The notes: generated by a model not told the origin, from the sequence alone. Positions 18,215 to 27,351 are shown, counted from the stretch's first letter. The stretch is DNA of 64,000 bases from JBAIYU01 sp036763085 (GCF_036763085.1 NZ_JBAIYU010000030.1:62001-126000); one strand, 5' to 3'. Program-made: numbers and translations.

Positions 18215-18520
18215 ATGAGAAAATTTGCAATTGCAATTACAGCGTGCAACATTCTTTTCTTCTTTATTGCACCAATGTTTTTTTCACTAGTCGGAGCGAA
18301 TAATTCATTTATGAAATATTTCTTTACAGTTGCTTTATACTCATTAGGCATAGGAATTTTTCCATTTATTCTTCACACTCTAATTATTGGAATGAATACC
18401 GTAATTGCTTGGAGCATGTATAAAGTAGAGCATCAAGCTAAACCTCTCTTGATTTTGTCTTTAGTCGGCTTTTCATTAAATACTCTAGTATTCTTTATTG
18501 TTGGCAAAGCATTGCAATAA
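18215..18520 (+). CDS. Small three-helix membrane protein, unknown
   Basis: 101 residues with three hydrophobic helices (about 5-27, 34-65, 78-98) and very few charged residues. No family is recognised. GGGGGGAG stands ahead of the ATG and a TATAAT box lies at about 18175. It is a single gene closed by a 21-bp terminator. Confidence 0.6.
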   Translation: MRKFAIAITACNILFFFIAPMFFSLVGANNSFMKYFFTVALYSLGIGIFPFILHTLIIGMNTVIAWSMYKVEHQAKPLLILSLVGFSLNTLVFFIVGKALQ

Positions 18521-18552
18521 CACAAAGAACAATCGCTATAATATAAGCAACT

Positions 18553-18609
18553 AAATAGCCAGCCTCTTATGTTGTATAGTTAAAATATAACATAAGAGGC
18601 TGGCTATTT
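18553..18609 (+). terminator. 21-bp hairpin terminator
   Basis: A perfect 21-bp stem (18553-18573 with 18589-18609) followed by CTTTTG. It lies between convergent genes and can serve both. Confidence 0.85.
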
Positions 18610-18709
18610 CTTTTGTAATTTTGTTTTAGATCTACCGGCATGGGTGCCAAAAAATAATACTATGAAAAATGCTCGACTTTGAGATATGCAAGGGTTGGCG
18701 TTGTGCGGA

Positions 18710-19288
18710 CTATACAGAACAAATAGGTTCTTCCCACCAACCGAAGGCAATTCGCCCGGCGGTCTCTAACTCTGGTGACTCCGGATTAGATAAGAAAATA
18801 AGAAAAGAACCGCCAGGCGGAAAGATAAATTTTCCTTGCTCATCATCAACAATCGTGCTTTCTGGCTGACCGCGGCGGACAAAAGCTTTAATTCCGCCCA
18901 CTGGTTCACCCTCAACGTTTGAGGCATACTGAAGCATTACTTTCGGATTACGAAGGGGACATAGAGCTAGATTGGAGGTCGTAACCAATGAGGATATTTT
19001 GGGATTACCAGGAGGATCGGTATTAAACCAGATTTGAGCTCGAAATGTTGATTCTGACACATCACTTACTGTCCAGACAGTTACGTGCAGGTTCACACCA
19101 GAATTAACTGGATTGTATAGTGCAGCCCAGGCGCTATTACCTTGGCCAAAGACTAGGTTATCAGCGTAGCCTACGAAATATTTACCTTCTAGGGATTTGG
19201 CTAGGTTAATTGGTACATCGACTATATATTTAAGTGATGATTTAGAAATTGATGGGGTCGGGCATTTAGGATAGCTGTGTTTGGCCAT
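18710..19288 (-). CDS. DUF6143-like protein
   Basis: 192 residues. The stretch SLEGKYFVGYADNLVFGQGNSAWAALYNPVNSGVNLHV and the later PPGGSFLIFLSNPE with a C-terminal WWEEP resemble my memory of DUF6143 proteins in spore-forming Firmicutes; I could not check this. The protein is beta-rich and without signal peptide. ATG 19288 has GGGGGAG nine bases upstream; the longer frame begins before it. A spore-coat or surface role is only a guess. Confidence 0.65.
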   Translation of the reverse strand: MAKHSYPKCPTPSISKSSLKYIVDVPINLAKSLEGKYFVGYADNLVFGQGNSAWAALYNPVNSGVNLHVTVWTVSDVSESTFRAQIWFNTDPPGNPKISSLVTTSNLALCPLRNPKVMLQYASNVEGEPVGGIKAFVRRGQPESTIVDDEQGKFIFPPGGSFLIFLSNPESPELETAGRIAFGWWEEPICSV

Positions 19289-19368
19289 AAAATAAACTCC
19301 CCCTTGATTTACCCTGTTGTATACTATGTAAAGTATAAAAGGAAGGTGAGAATACAATAAAGAATAGC

Positions 19369-19413
19369 AAAAAGGCCTATCAACTTTTTAAATTAGTCTG
19401 ATAAGCCTTTTAC
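19369..19413 (-). terminator. Terminator after the AsmA-like gene
   Basis: Stem AAAAGGCCTATCA with TGATAAGCCTTTT, one mismatch, in an A/T-rich context between 19288 and 19477. Confidence 0.65.
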
Positions 19414-19476
19414 TTAGAGTTTAATAGCCTTGACATGAAATAGTATATAAAGCAATGGATTTTGCCGAAATATGTG

Positions 19477-21111
19477 TTAACGGAATAGCTTTTCAATTAC
19501 TTTTTCTGTGACCCTATCTTTTACTTTTTCTTTCACTTGAGCGCGTGTTGTAGGCAGGTTGCGTTCATTAAGCTCATCCATCATATGCTGACTTAACTGT
19601 TCAGGGTAAAAGGTTCCTAGATCTGTTTTGATAGCTAAATTGCTGACCTCGGCTTCTGCCAAGCCTTTTTTTATAAATGTGCCTGTAAGACTTCGAAATG
19701 ATATTCCGTATGCGCTGCCATTATTAATAGTGAAATTTCCTTGTACTGTAGCTGCTTCAGCCGAACCAATTGCCGTTCCGGAGAGAGATAAGGGACCTTT
19801 AACATCTTTTACTGTTAACTGTGATGAATCTAGGCCATTTCCTGAGACTGCTAAGTTGTATTGTTCAGTATCAGGATCAATATCGCCGCTGGCCGCAACA
19901 GAGCCGCCAATTGTGGAGCCTTTAGCGGAGATCAGTTTTAGCATTTCTGGGGTATATGAGAAAGAGCCATTGATATGATTGATTACCATACTGCCAAATT
20001 GCATACTTCCTAAGGAAAAGTTGCCGTTCATTACTGGTGAAAAGACGGAGCCTGTCACTTTGCCTTGCACCGAGAGATTCCCTTCAGTTTGTAAGTTTGG
20101 CACAAGAGTGGATGGATCGCCGGCAGGCATCTGGATGTCAAAATCTAATGTTTTTTGGCCTGTGGGTGCGGTTAATACTTGTCCTGAAACTGCTAGATTC
20201 TGGCCTTTATATAGGGCTTCTCCATTGCTAAATATCATCGCGCTGCCTTGTTTTTCAAATTTAGCACTACCTTGATTAAGCACTAGCGTTCCTACAGTAT
20301 TGACACCGGAAAACCGCCCAGTTAACGTTTTGACTATTAAGCCATCTAACATATCATTACTAATTTCTATCTTTAACTCATCAAGTTTACCGTCAGTTAT
20401 CTTTATAGGGTCATCACCTGCTGTTAACCCTAATTTAGTAAGCTCCATTCCTTCTCCCGACAGTACAATGTCCGAGCTTCCGTTGGTTTGCTGTTGACCT
20501 TCAATTTTAAGGATAGCCTGGTCTACTTTGCCGCTTGCAGTAAGGCTAATATTATTTTCTTGTTTAAAATCAAGTGTACCAGCCAACTGCTCGACGGTTT
20601 TTTCGAAAAACGCTGTTTTCAGATGTAGTTTGCCGTTTTCAATTTTCACCAACCCAGAGAATATAGATTTATTTTGTGATTCTTTTTTAAACAAATCATC
20701 CCAATTTGAGCGATTATCATGATAGTTAGCCCATAATTCAGGGTTGTCTAAGGTGATAGCTTTTATCAAATGGGGTCCTAGCTGCCCTGTGATCAAATCA
20801 CCCCAATTGTAACTGATTTTTGCCCTATGTATCTTAGCTAGTAGTGTTCCGGTCTTATCCAGCACTTGAACCTCTCTAGCTTCTACATTACCGAGGATCG
20901 ACAAATCAATTCCACCGACTATAATCTGACCATTGACAGATGCGTTTGCTCGTGCAAGCAGTGATTGCTCCGCTGCTTGCCGTACCTTACTAGCAGCAAA
21001 CTGAAATGCAATTGCTCCTGCTAAAAAAAATATAGCAAAAAGAAGCAAGCCTATTTTTTTCTTATCCCACTTTGGTTGTGGTGTTAGTGTTACTATTTTT
21101 TGTTCGCTCAC
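19477..21111 (-). CDS. AsmA/TamB-like membrane-anchored protein
   Basis: A 544-residue protein with one N-terminal transmembrane helix (about 20-42) and a long beta-rich remainder of repeated LSGxG/VxGxV strands, the layout of the AsmA-like superfamily (AsmA, TamB, YhdP). These form hydrophobic grooves bridging inner and outer membranes and move phospholipid or assist outer-membrane proteins. Its presence is evidence for a diderm cell. The C-terminus is basic and helical (VKEKVKDRVTEKVIEKLF). GTG 21111 has GGAGG seven bases before it; GTG 21117 is too close to that site. Confidence 0.8.
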   Translation of the reverse strand: MSEQKIVTLTPQPKWDKKKIGLLLFAIFFLAGAIAFQFAASKVRQAAEQSLLARANASVNGQIIVGGIDLSILGNVEAREVQVLDKTGTLLAKIHRAKISYNWGDLITGQLGPHLIKAITLDNPELWANYHDNRSNWDDLFKKESQNKSIFSGLVKIENGKLHLKTAFFEKTVEQLAGTLDFKQENNISLTASGKVDQAILKIEGQQQTNGSSDIVLSGEGMELTKLGLTAGDDPIKITDGKLDELKIEISNDMLDGLIVKTLTGRFSGVNTVGTLVLNQGSAKFEKQGSAMIFSNGEALYKGQNLAVSGQVLTAPTGQKTLDFDIQMPAGDPSTLVPNLQTEGNLSVQGKVTGSVFSPVMNGNFSLGSMQFGSMVINHINGSFSYTPEMLKLISAKGSTIGGSVAASGDIDPDTEQYNLAVSGNGLDSSQLTVKDVKGPLSLSGTAIGSAEAATVQGNFTINNGSAYGISFRSLTGTFIKKGLAEAEVSNLAIKTDLGTFYPEQLSQHMMDELNERNLPTTRAQVKEKVKDRVTEKVIEKLFR

Positions 21112-21483
21112 ATTCACGCCTCCAGCTTTTTGCAGTAGGTTGATAAAGATTAACTTATATTATCATAATATTCACTCTAGGCTTATTATAGTTTGTAATC
21201 AATGGACTAGACAAGCACAATATAATATTCATTGATATCCTTTATATACCAGTCGCATAAATAGCATGTTTGCTAGCTTTAACTCGAAAGAGTCAATGAC
21301 ATTGGTAAATACAAAACTATGACCATATAAATTTAGTAGGATTTATTCCGATAGCCCTCCAGAATTTCTTAGTAACATTTCAGTTGTTTTCCCTATTTCC
21401 GAATCCCACAAATTAGGTAATAATTAATTATAGGGCCTTAATTTATATGAAAGTTGTTGGTGAGTAGGAAGAGGAGGGTAATT
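21112..21483. other. Divergent intergenic region
   Basis: About 370 AT-rich bases between the AsmA-like gene and the secreted-protein gene. No ORF, hairpin or known RNA motif is recognised; promoters for both genes should lie here but no convincing -35/-10 pair stands out. Confidence 0.3.
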
Positions 21484-22386
21484 ATGTTAAAACGTTATAC
21501 TATGTTGCTGGTAATTCTAAGCTTAAGTATTTTCACGTGCAGTGCTTTTGCCAAGAAGGCACCCCAATACTCGGAGCAGCTGCCTAAGTATGAGTACACA
21601 CTAAGAGACACAGTCGAGGTTAAAGGCCGCCAAGGTATTACAACTGATGGTGATTTTTACTACGTAAGTGCAAGTAAAGCTCTATACAAGTATGACAGAA
21701 ACTGGAACCTTGTTGCTTCTAACACAAACCCATTTGAAGGCTATCCGCTACCTTCTAACCACTTCGGCGATATTGACGTCTACAATGGCGAAATCTACAC
21801 TGGTGCAGAAAACTTCATTGACGGGGTTGGCAAGGACATCCAAATTGCTGTTCATGATGCCAAGACTTTAAAACTGAAACGCACATTCAATTTTGAACCA
21901 GCCAGCGGTCAGTTAGAAGTTTCCGGTATTACTGTTGACCCAGTAAAAAGAAGTGTATGGATGTGCTCTTGGGTTGGCGAAGAGAGCGGCCGTTATCTGT
22001 ATGAATATAGCTTAGATACCGGCAAATTCCTGCGCAAAGTACACCTAAAACCAGCTCCTCAATATGTCCAAGGTATTTACTATTACAAAGGCTCAATCTA
22101 TATGACAGCTGATGATGGTATCGCTGATGACAAATCACCTGATACCCTTTATCGTGCAGACATAACCGACCTTCCTTACGCAGATGTCCATAAAGAAAGA
22201 AGCTTCTATGATGTTAAGAGAGAAGGAGAAATTGAGGGACTTAACATTGATCCTAAGACTGGCGACATGTTAGTTCTCTTCAACCGAGGATCTCGCATCG
22301 TTCTTGGTATGGTGAAGGGCTTCTATCCTGGCTATACTAAAGAAATTTCTGAGGTATACCGCTTTAAAATGACTCCTCGCAAGTAA
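21484..22386 (+). CDS. Secreted beta-propeller-like protein
   Basis: 300 residues. A Sec signal peptide (hydrophobic 5-22, cleavage near AFA-KK) is followed by repeated strands with Asp-Val/Trp motifs (GITTDGDFYYVS, DIDVYNGEIYTG, GITVDPVKRSVWM, GLNIDPKTGDMLV), like quinoprotein or YncE-type propellers. It probably acts outside the cytoplasmic membrane; its ligand is unknown. ATG 21484 has GAGGAGG in front; the longer frame starts upstream of it. Confidence 0.7.
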   Translation: MLKRYTMLLVILSLSIFTCSAFAKKAPQYSEQLPKYEYTLRDTVEVKGRQGITTDGDFYYVSASKALYKYDRNWNLVASNTNPFEGYPLPSNHFGDIDVYNGEIYTGAENFIDGVGKDIQIAVHDAKTLKLKRTFNFEPASGQLEVSGITVDPVKRSVWMCSWVGEESGRYLYEYSLDTGKFLRKVHLKPAPQYVQGIYYYKGSIYMTADDGIADDKSPDTLYRADITDLPYADVHKERSFYDVKREGEIEGLNIDPKTGDMLVLFNRGSRIVLGMVKGFYPGYTKEISEVYRFKMTPRK

Positions 22387-22413
22387 ACTATTAATTTATA
22401 GTATCATAATAGG

Positions 22414-22450
22414 CAACAAGAACCTCGGCTGATTGGTGAGGTTCTTGTTG
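22414..22450 (+). terminator. Terminator
   Basis: A 13-bp stem CAACAAGAACCTC/GAGGTTCTTGTTG followed by TTTAC. Confidence 0.8.
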
Positions 22451-22491
22451 TTTACACATTATAAAAGTAATATTTATTTTTCTCCAAACCG

Positions 22492-22520
22492 TTGAAAACG
22501 ATTATCATTAATGATAAAAT
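22492..22520 (+). promoter_or_regulatory. Promoter with Fur/PerR-like operator
   Basis: A -35 box TTGAAA (22492-22497) and a -10 box TAAAAT (22515-22520) are separated by exactly 17 bases. Between them, overlapping the -10, is a perfect 16-base palindrome TTATCATTAATGATAA (22502-22517). It resembles Fur-family boxes (Fur, Zur, PerR). Binding would block RNA polymerase. No regulator gene is nearby, so which metal or signal is unknown. Confidence 0.65.
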
Positions 22521-22560
22521 GTATCTATTATTGAGAACTATAATGAAGGATGTGCCAAAA

Positions 22561-22884
22561 ATGTGTACAGCATGTGGTGATATTACGTATAAAATATTTT
22601 CTGTTGAAATTGACACTAAAGATCCAGTTAGCACAAATATGAAGTTATATGAAGAGATAGCGAACAGATTGTTTCAGAACAAAGTAATCTCAAATATTAA
22701 TATTGGGAATAATAGAGCTTACATAATTGAAGAGAGGCAAGTATTCGGATTTGATATGCATTTAGGCAATAAAAATAATCCGCAGACTGTTTCTCTTGTG
22801 AATGTTGAAAAGGCGCTTAATGGTGTCTTAGAGAGTTTTAAAGATTATAAAGAAATGAAGATAAGTCTTTCAAGTAGCTGTTAA
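22561..22884 (+). CDS. Small protein under a Fur-like promoter, unknown
   Basis: About 107 residues starting MCTACGDITYKIF. An alternative start is ATG 22543, and the frame stays open back into the promoter at 22492, which cannot be translated. GAAGGA lies ten bases before ATG 22561. A CTAC pair sits at the N-terminus. The rest is a mixed alpha/beta domain with no recognised motif and a Ser-Ser-Ser-Cys end. The operator suggests a role in iron, zinc or peroxide response. Confidence 0.55.
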   Translation: MCTACGDITYKIFSVEIDTKDPVSTNMKLYEEIANRLFQNKVISNINIGNNRAYIIEERQVFGFDMHLGNKNNPQTVSLVNVEKALNGVLESFKDYKEMKISLSSSC

Positions 22885-22889
22885 TGTGT

Positions 22890-22920
22890 ACTGTCTCAAT
22901 ATTAATTGAGACAGTTTTTC
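22890..22920 (+). terminator. Terminator
   Basis: An 11-bp stem ACTGTCTCAAT/ATTGAGACAGT followed by TTTTTC. Confidence 0.9.
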
Positions 22921-23000
22921 GTTTCTTGATAAAAGTCAATTATATAAAACGATAGAGTAGTCAATCAGAAGTGCTGTACTCTAATAGGTTACAAAAACAA

Positions 23001-23030
23001 TTGACTTTTGTACTTAAATAATATTATACT
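23001..23030 (+). promoter_or_regulatory. Promoter of the Trp T-box/ECF operon
   Basis: TTGACT (23001-23006) and TATACT (23025-23030) with an 18-base spacer, about 25 bases before the T-box stem I. Confidence 0.6.
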
Positions 23031-23055
23031 GTTTACAAATGCATAGGTAATATCT

Positions 23056-23342
23056 TTGATGAACAGGAAGAGTACACATATTAAGAGGGTTTCAGCGAGC
23101 CAATGTTGGTGGAAGATTGGCACCGATCGGTGTGTGGAATGGGCCTGGGAGATGCAGTCCGAGCCAGAAATCTGGGGTAGGTGCTGCCGGAGGCTTCCGC
23201 CGTTATATAGGAAGGAGGTATCGGACATAGCTGTCCCGTACCTTAACATGAGCGGGCTATATTTTTTATAGTCAATCAGGGTGGTATCGCGTGAGTCGTT
23301 TTGACCTCTCGTCCCTACATTAGTAGTGGCGAGGGGTTTTTT
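23056..23342 (+). promoter_or_regulatory. T-box leader, tryptophan specific
   Basis: The T-box core AGGGTGGTATCGCG lies at about 23278-23291, followed by a terminator stem (ACCTCTCG with CGAGGGG, then TTTTTT). In stem I the specifier region GTGGAATGGGCCTGGGAG aligns with the Leu T-box of this window (GTGAACTCACCTTGGAG). This places the codon after GAA at 23140-23142 as TGG, tryptophan. Uncharged tRNA-Trp should turn on the downstream transporter. Confidence 0.85.
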
Positions 23343-23379
23343 GCATTTTCAAACATAATAATTTTAAGGAGGAAATGGT

Positions 23380-23955
23380 ATGGAACAGAAACAAGAAGTG
23401 GTCTACTATCAAGCTAAGGGAGGAAAATACCGCTGGGTAGCAGTGACTGCTTTATTGCTGGCAATTGGTGCTATCTTAAAAATGGTAACACCTGGTGTAG
23501 CGGGGATAACACCCAACTGGACCATTGCCATGTACTGCATTGCTATAAATCTTATTCGTCCAAGTTTGGGGCAGTCAGCGGGAATTGGTCTGGTTGCTGG
23601 AGCTGTTAATATTCCTTTTTCAAAATCGGCATTTCCTTATGGTAATTTAGCGAGTGAACTTGTTGGAGCAGTAGTTTGCGCTGTCATTGTCAACGCTGCA
23701 TTCGAAATTAAACTGGGTCAGATGAACATACGTCCTGCGGTAACTGGTTTTTTAAGTACTATTTGCAGCGGTCTAGTTTTTACGGGAATTCTTAAAATAG
23801 TACTTTCCCTGCCATTAGAAGCCTACTTGTATGGTATGCTTCCCGTAGTCTTTATTACTGGTGCGATTAACACCGTGATTACACAACTGCTTTATCTTCC
23901 AGCACAAAGATTATTTGAGGCTAATGGAGGCCAGCATGTCAGAAATAGTAATTGA
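23380..23955 (+). CDS. ECF transporter substrate-binding (S) subunit, probably for tryptophan
   Basis: A 191-residue membrane protein with about six helices, including the ALLLAIGAIL segment near the N-terminus where S subunits contact EcfT. It is the first gene behind a Trp T-box and is followed by two ECF ATPases and EcfT. The S subunit binds the substrate; the T-box codon makes tryptophan or a precursor the best guess. It is not close in sequence to what I recall of Bacillus TrpP. GGAGG precedes its ATG. Confidence 0.8.
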   Translation: MEQKQEVVYYQAKGGKYRWVAVTALLLAIGAILKMVTPGVAGITPNWTIAMYCIAINLIRPSLGQSAGIGLVAGAVNIPFSKSAFPYGNLASELVGAVVCAVIVNAAFEIKLGQMNIRPAVTGFLSTICSGLVFTGILKIVLSLPLEAYLYGMLPVVFITGAINTVITQLLYLPAQRLFEANGGQHVRNSN

Positions 23956-24802
23956 TGATTTAAGTTACACCTACCCTAAGTCAGTCGAACAGGCATTAGA
24001 GGGTATATCCTTGACAATTGAGAGCGGATCATTTGCTGTATTAACTGGCTTTAACGGAAGCGGAAAAACTACGTTATGTATGGCAATTGCTGGAGCAGTT
24101 CCTCACTATTTTGGTGGTGCTATGGCAGGAAATGTAACTGTTGGCTCTCTAAAAACTACCGAATCTGGAATTTGTGATATTGCAAATACTGTAGGACTTG
24201 TCATGCAGGACTATGAAAGCCAGCTAGTAACCCTTACCGTTGAGGAAGAAGTCTCCTTTGGCCTTGAAAATAGAGGGGTTGAGTGCTCAGAAATCGCCAG
24301 ACTAGTTAAGGAAGCTCTGCAAATGGTGGGGTTGTCCGGAAAAGAAAGACAGCATACAGCAGCATTATCAGGCGGACAAAAACAACGATTGGCGATTGCA
24401 TCGGTTCTTGCTACTAAGCCTAGTATTCTTGTTCTTGATGATCCCACCTCCGCCCTTGATCCAGAAGGTGCTTGCGAACTATACGAACTTCTTTATCAAC
24501 TTAATCAAGATCACGGGCTGACTATTGTGGTAGTAGAGCACGATCTATCGCTTGCCTTGCCATATGCTTCAAACTTTATACTTCTCGAAAATGGCAGGAT
24601 AGAAAAAAAGGGAACTCCGGCCGAAGTCCTACAATATATGGGGATAAAACAGCAGTATGCTTGCGTTTTACCGGAACTGTGGAAGCTTAAATTGGGACTA
24701 GAAACTGATTCACTATGCTTTAGCGACTGGAGTACGAGTGAAGAAGCAGCTAATGAGTTGCTTCATTGCGTTCGTAGCAAGGAGGCTGAGAAAAGTGCTT
24801 GA
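23936..24802 (+). CDS. ECF transporter ATPase (EcfA1-like)
   Basis: A 288-residue ABC ATPase: Walker A GFNGSGKTT, Q-loop QDYESQL, signature LSGGQKQRLAIAS, Walker B ILVLDDPTSALDP, switch His in VVEHD. Note Asp-Asp at Walker B where Asp-Glu is usual. It energises uptake with the second ATPase through EcfT. ATG 23936 overlaps the S-subunit gene by 20 bases and has GGAGG upstream. Confidence 0.9.
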   Translation: MSEIVIDDLSYTYPKSVEQALEGISLTIESGSFAVLTGFNGSGKTTLCMAIAGAVPHYFGGAMAGNVTVGSLKTTESGICDIANTVGLVMQDYESQLVTLTVEEEVSFGLENRGVECSEIARLVKEALQMVGLSGKERQHTAALSGGQKQRLAIASVLATKPSILVLDDPTSALDPEGACELYELLYQLNQDHGLTIVVVEHDLSLALPYASNFILLENGRIEKKGTPAEVLQYMGIKQQYACVLPELWKLKLGLETDSLCFSDWSTSEEAANELLHCVRSKEAEKSA

Positions 24803-25616
24803 GTTCAATGATGTGAGCTTTGCCTATCATAAAGGCTGTCCGGTGTTAACTAATCTTTCTTTGATAGTGCAGCCGGGAGAATATATAGCAGTGGCTGGCC
24901 GCAATGGCAGCGGCAAAACAACCTTGACACGTCTGATTATGTCATTATTAAAACCAGTAAAAGGGAAAATTACTTTTGAGAGTGTGGATACAAGGAATTA
25001 CTCGCCTGCTGATATGGCCAGTTTCGTTGGGTATGTATTTCAAAATCCTTCTCGGCAAATGTTTCACGATACTGTTATCGAAGAAGCTGCTTTTGGACCT
25101 TTGCAAATTGGAATCCCGAAGGTCGATGCGATAAAGTATGCTAAAGAAGCGTTGGTTAAGGTAGGTCTTGATGGATTTGAGACGGCATATCCGGCTTCAC
25201 TATCGAAAGGCCAAAAGAAACGGCTGGCTCTGGCTTCGGTTCTTTCAATGAAGCCACGCCTGCTAATCCTTGATGAGCCGACAAGCGGTCAGGATCAGCA
25301 AGATAAGAACGCATTTCTAGCGTTGCTTGATCAGCTGCATTCAGAAGGGCTGGCGATTATGATTATTACCCACGATATGAGTATTTTGGCAGAAAGGGCA
25401 GAGAGAACAATAGTTATGTGTGAGGGTGTTAAGGTATATGACGGCTTAGCACTTGAGCTATTCAGGACTTATCCAATTGAAAAATGGGGATTGAGAAAGC
25501 CTGTAGCTGTTGCAGTTTCTCATAGGTTGTCTAACTACGGGGTCCCTTTTGCCGCGACAATAGATAAATTAGTTTTAGAGTTGAAAGAAGTGGGAAGGAG
25601 CGGAATAAATGGGTAA
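24795..25616 (+). CDS. ECF transporter ATPase (EcfA2-like)
   Basis: A 273-residue ABC ATPase: Walker A GRNGSGKTT, Q-loop FQNPSRQMF, signature LSKGQKKRLALAS, Walker B LLILDEPTSGQD, switch His in ITHDM. It pairs with the preceding ATPase. The start is GTG 24795, with AAGGAGG nine bases before it, overlapping the previous stop; the longer frame has no site. Confidence 0.9.
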   Translation: MLEFNDVSFAYHKGCPVLTNLSLIVQPGEYIAVAGRNGSGKTTLTRLIMSLLKPVKGKITFESVDTRNYSPADMASFVGYVFQNPSRQMFHDTVIEEAAFGPLQIGIPKVDAIKYAKEALVKVGLDGFETAYPASLSKGQKKRLALASVLSMKPRLLILDEPTSGQDQQDKNAFLALLDQLHSEGLAIMIITHDMSILAERAERTIVMCEGVKVYDGLALELFRTYPIEKWGLRKPVAVAVSHRLSNYGVPFAATIDKLVLELKEVGRSGING

Positions 25617-26271
25617 GATAGCGCCGTTGACTAAGATAATATTTACAATGATGGTTTCGATATGGGCAGTTGCGCTTTCTTCACCGTTGTCATTGTCGCT
25701 AGTTGTAGCTGCCCAGCTCATCCTGATGGTAATAGGGCGGGTTGAAATCAAAACGTATAAGGCTACTGCCTTTTTAGCGTTATTCGCAGTTATCTTATTT
25801 GTTATTCAATATGTTTTTGTGCATGATATCGTACTCGCATTGATAACAGGCTTAAAAATGATGGCAATGGCTATGGTGTTTATTTTGGTCCTAGCAACAA
25901 CTCGGGTTCAGGAGTTAACAGCCGCATTGGTTAGTCAATGCCGCATCCCTTATGAATATGCCTTTATGTTCACTAGCGCTTTAAGGTTTGTGCCTGATTT
26001 TCTAAACGAAAGTCAGACAATTCAAGAAGCCCAGGCTTGTAGGGGCTATAGTACAAAAGGTAATATTTTTAAACGGATAATAAATTATCTGTCCATTGTT
26101 AAGCCGCTAGTATTAAGGGCTATCAGTCGATCAGAAACAATGGCCCTTAGTATGGAGCTACGTGGATTTGGTGGGGAAAGATGCAGTTTCAGCTCTCAGG
26201 TAGCACTAGGCATAACTGACTATGCCGCTTTAACAGGCATGGCTGCAGTTACTGTCGGAGTATTGTTTTAG
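25609..26271 (+). CDS. ECF transporter transmembrane subunit EcfT
   Basis: A 220-residue membrane protein with about five helices and the two EcfT coupling motifs, seen here as ACRGYSTKG and ELRGFGG, which dock on the two ATPases. It overlaps the preceding gene by eight bases and completes a dedicated (group I) ECF transporter. Confidence 0.9.
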   Translation: MGKIAPLTKIIFTMMVSIWAVALSSPLSLSLVVAAQLILMVIGRVEIKTYKATAFLALFAVILFVIQYVFVHDIVLALITGLKMMAMAMVFILVLATTRVQELTAALVSQCRIPYEYAFMFTSALRFVPDFLNESQTIQEAQACRGYSTKGNIFKRIINYLSIVKPLVLRAISRSETMALSMELRGFGGERCSFSSQVALGITDYAALTGMAAVTVGVLF

Positions 26272-26372
26272 TAGAATACGATTTGAAAATATGTCCGGCA
26301 CGATCTGAAGTTTGCTGGAGCCATAGACAGTATGGTATATAGCCAATCGGATACTATTAAGTTCAAATAATG

Positions 26373-26416
26373 AAGCTAGGCATGAACTCTTGTGAAAAGG
26401 AGTTCATGCCTAGCTT
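26373..26416 (+). terminator. 17-bp hairpin after the ECF operon
   Basis: A perfect 17-bp stem (26373-26389 with 26400-26416). The following TATATTCC is only weakly T-rich, so termination is likely but not certain. The rest of 26272-26513 shows no gene. Confidence 0.65.
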
Positions 26417-26513
26417 ATATTCCGAAGAAGCCAACCTATATTTCCACAGGCATATATTTAGCAATATTAAAAAGCGTACATTAATAGCTAGTAAGGTACG
26501 CAACATCTACCTA

Positions 26514-27029
26514 TTAAGGTTTAACTGGGGAATTTTCAACCGGATCGTACCGGATTTCCCACGTTAGAGTACCTTTTCTATTTGAATCTTTAAATAAACG
26601 TCTTTCATGAATACTATAGCCTACTACTGTAATCTCGACTGCTCTTCTGGATGGTGAAAATATCTTATTAGTAGTTCCGGGATATAGCTTTTCGACTTCG
26701 CCATTCTCCCAAACGATTTTTATAAAAGATTTTTCAGAGTTTTCTCCTGTCACCTGAAAATTAACAACAACTAAGTCCTGCGCAAAAAGACCTGCTATTG
26801 CCTGTTTAAGTTCAACTTTTCCTTCAAAAGGAACTCTTTCACCACGGATAATTCTTAAAGTTGGTAAGGGTGTGATAGTAACGGAATCAGAAGGAATATT
26901 TGCTTGAATGGATTTAGGCGAAGAATGCATCGTAGATTCTTTTGGGTCGACAAAGAAAACATAAAAACCTATTAACACTATAAACATAGTGAATGCACCA
27001 ACAATATACGGCTTCCAATGTTTTAACAT
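26514..27029 (-). CDS. Membrane-anchored protein of unknown function
   Basis: 171 residues: an N-terminal transmembrane anchor (about 8-28), a linker rich in Ser and Pro, and a beta-rich outer domain of about 115 residues. No motif or family is recognised. GGTGAAG precedes the ATG. It is monocistronic. Confidence 0.6.
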   Translation of the reverse strand: MLKHWKPYIVGAFTMFIVLIGFYVFFVDPKESTMHSSPKSIQANIPSDSVTITPLPTLRIIRGERVPFEGKVELKQAIAGLFAQDLVVVNFQVTGENSEKSFIKIVWENGEVEKLYPGTTNKIFSPSRRAVEITVVGYSIHERRLFKDSNRKGTLTWEIRYDPVENSPVKP

Positions 27030-27351
27030 ATCTTCACCAGCCTTAAAAAATTCCTGAGATCGCTACAAATGTAACGATCTTTATTATGTAGTTCCGAATT
27101 AGTTTGATTTAGGGCTATTCTACTAGAGTAATTATAATACGTCAAGCATAGCATCATACCACTAAACTCACTCAATAATTACTTGGAAAACTGTAGAAGA
27201 GTATCAAAAGGGATGGCTGTTTAGAGCTATCTTTTGGCAAATTTGAAGTGTTAGTACTTACAAAATGCTGCTTGACTTGGTGTTTTGTAAAACTGAGGGA
27301 ACTGTGTTAGTATATTAGGGTTAAAAAAACCAATAGAATGGAGAATGAAAC
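27030..27351. other. Divergent intergenic region
   Basis: About 320 bases. A small inverted repeat AGATCG..TACA/TGTA..CGATCT lies at about 27057-27082, in the leader of the minus-strand gene. A promoter for the plus-strand gene is at 27285-27313. No ORF is credible. Confidence 0.4.
27285..27313 (+). promoter_or_regulatory. Promoter of the PhnA-like gene
   Basis: TTGTAA (27285-27290) and TAGTAT (27308-27313) with a 17-base spacer, about 40 bases before the GTG start. Confidence 0.5.

Noticed and set aside
22492..22542. Longer N-terminus of the small Cys protein
   Set aside because: These bases form the -35, operator and -10 of its promoter.
23056..23271. 71-codon open frame on the plus strand
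   Set aside because: It coincides with the Trp T-box stem I region; RNA structure explains the sequence.
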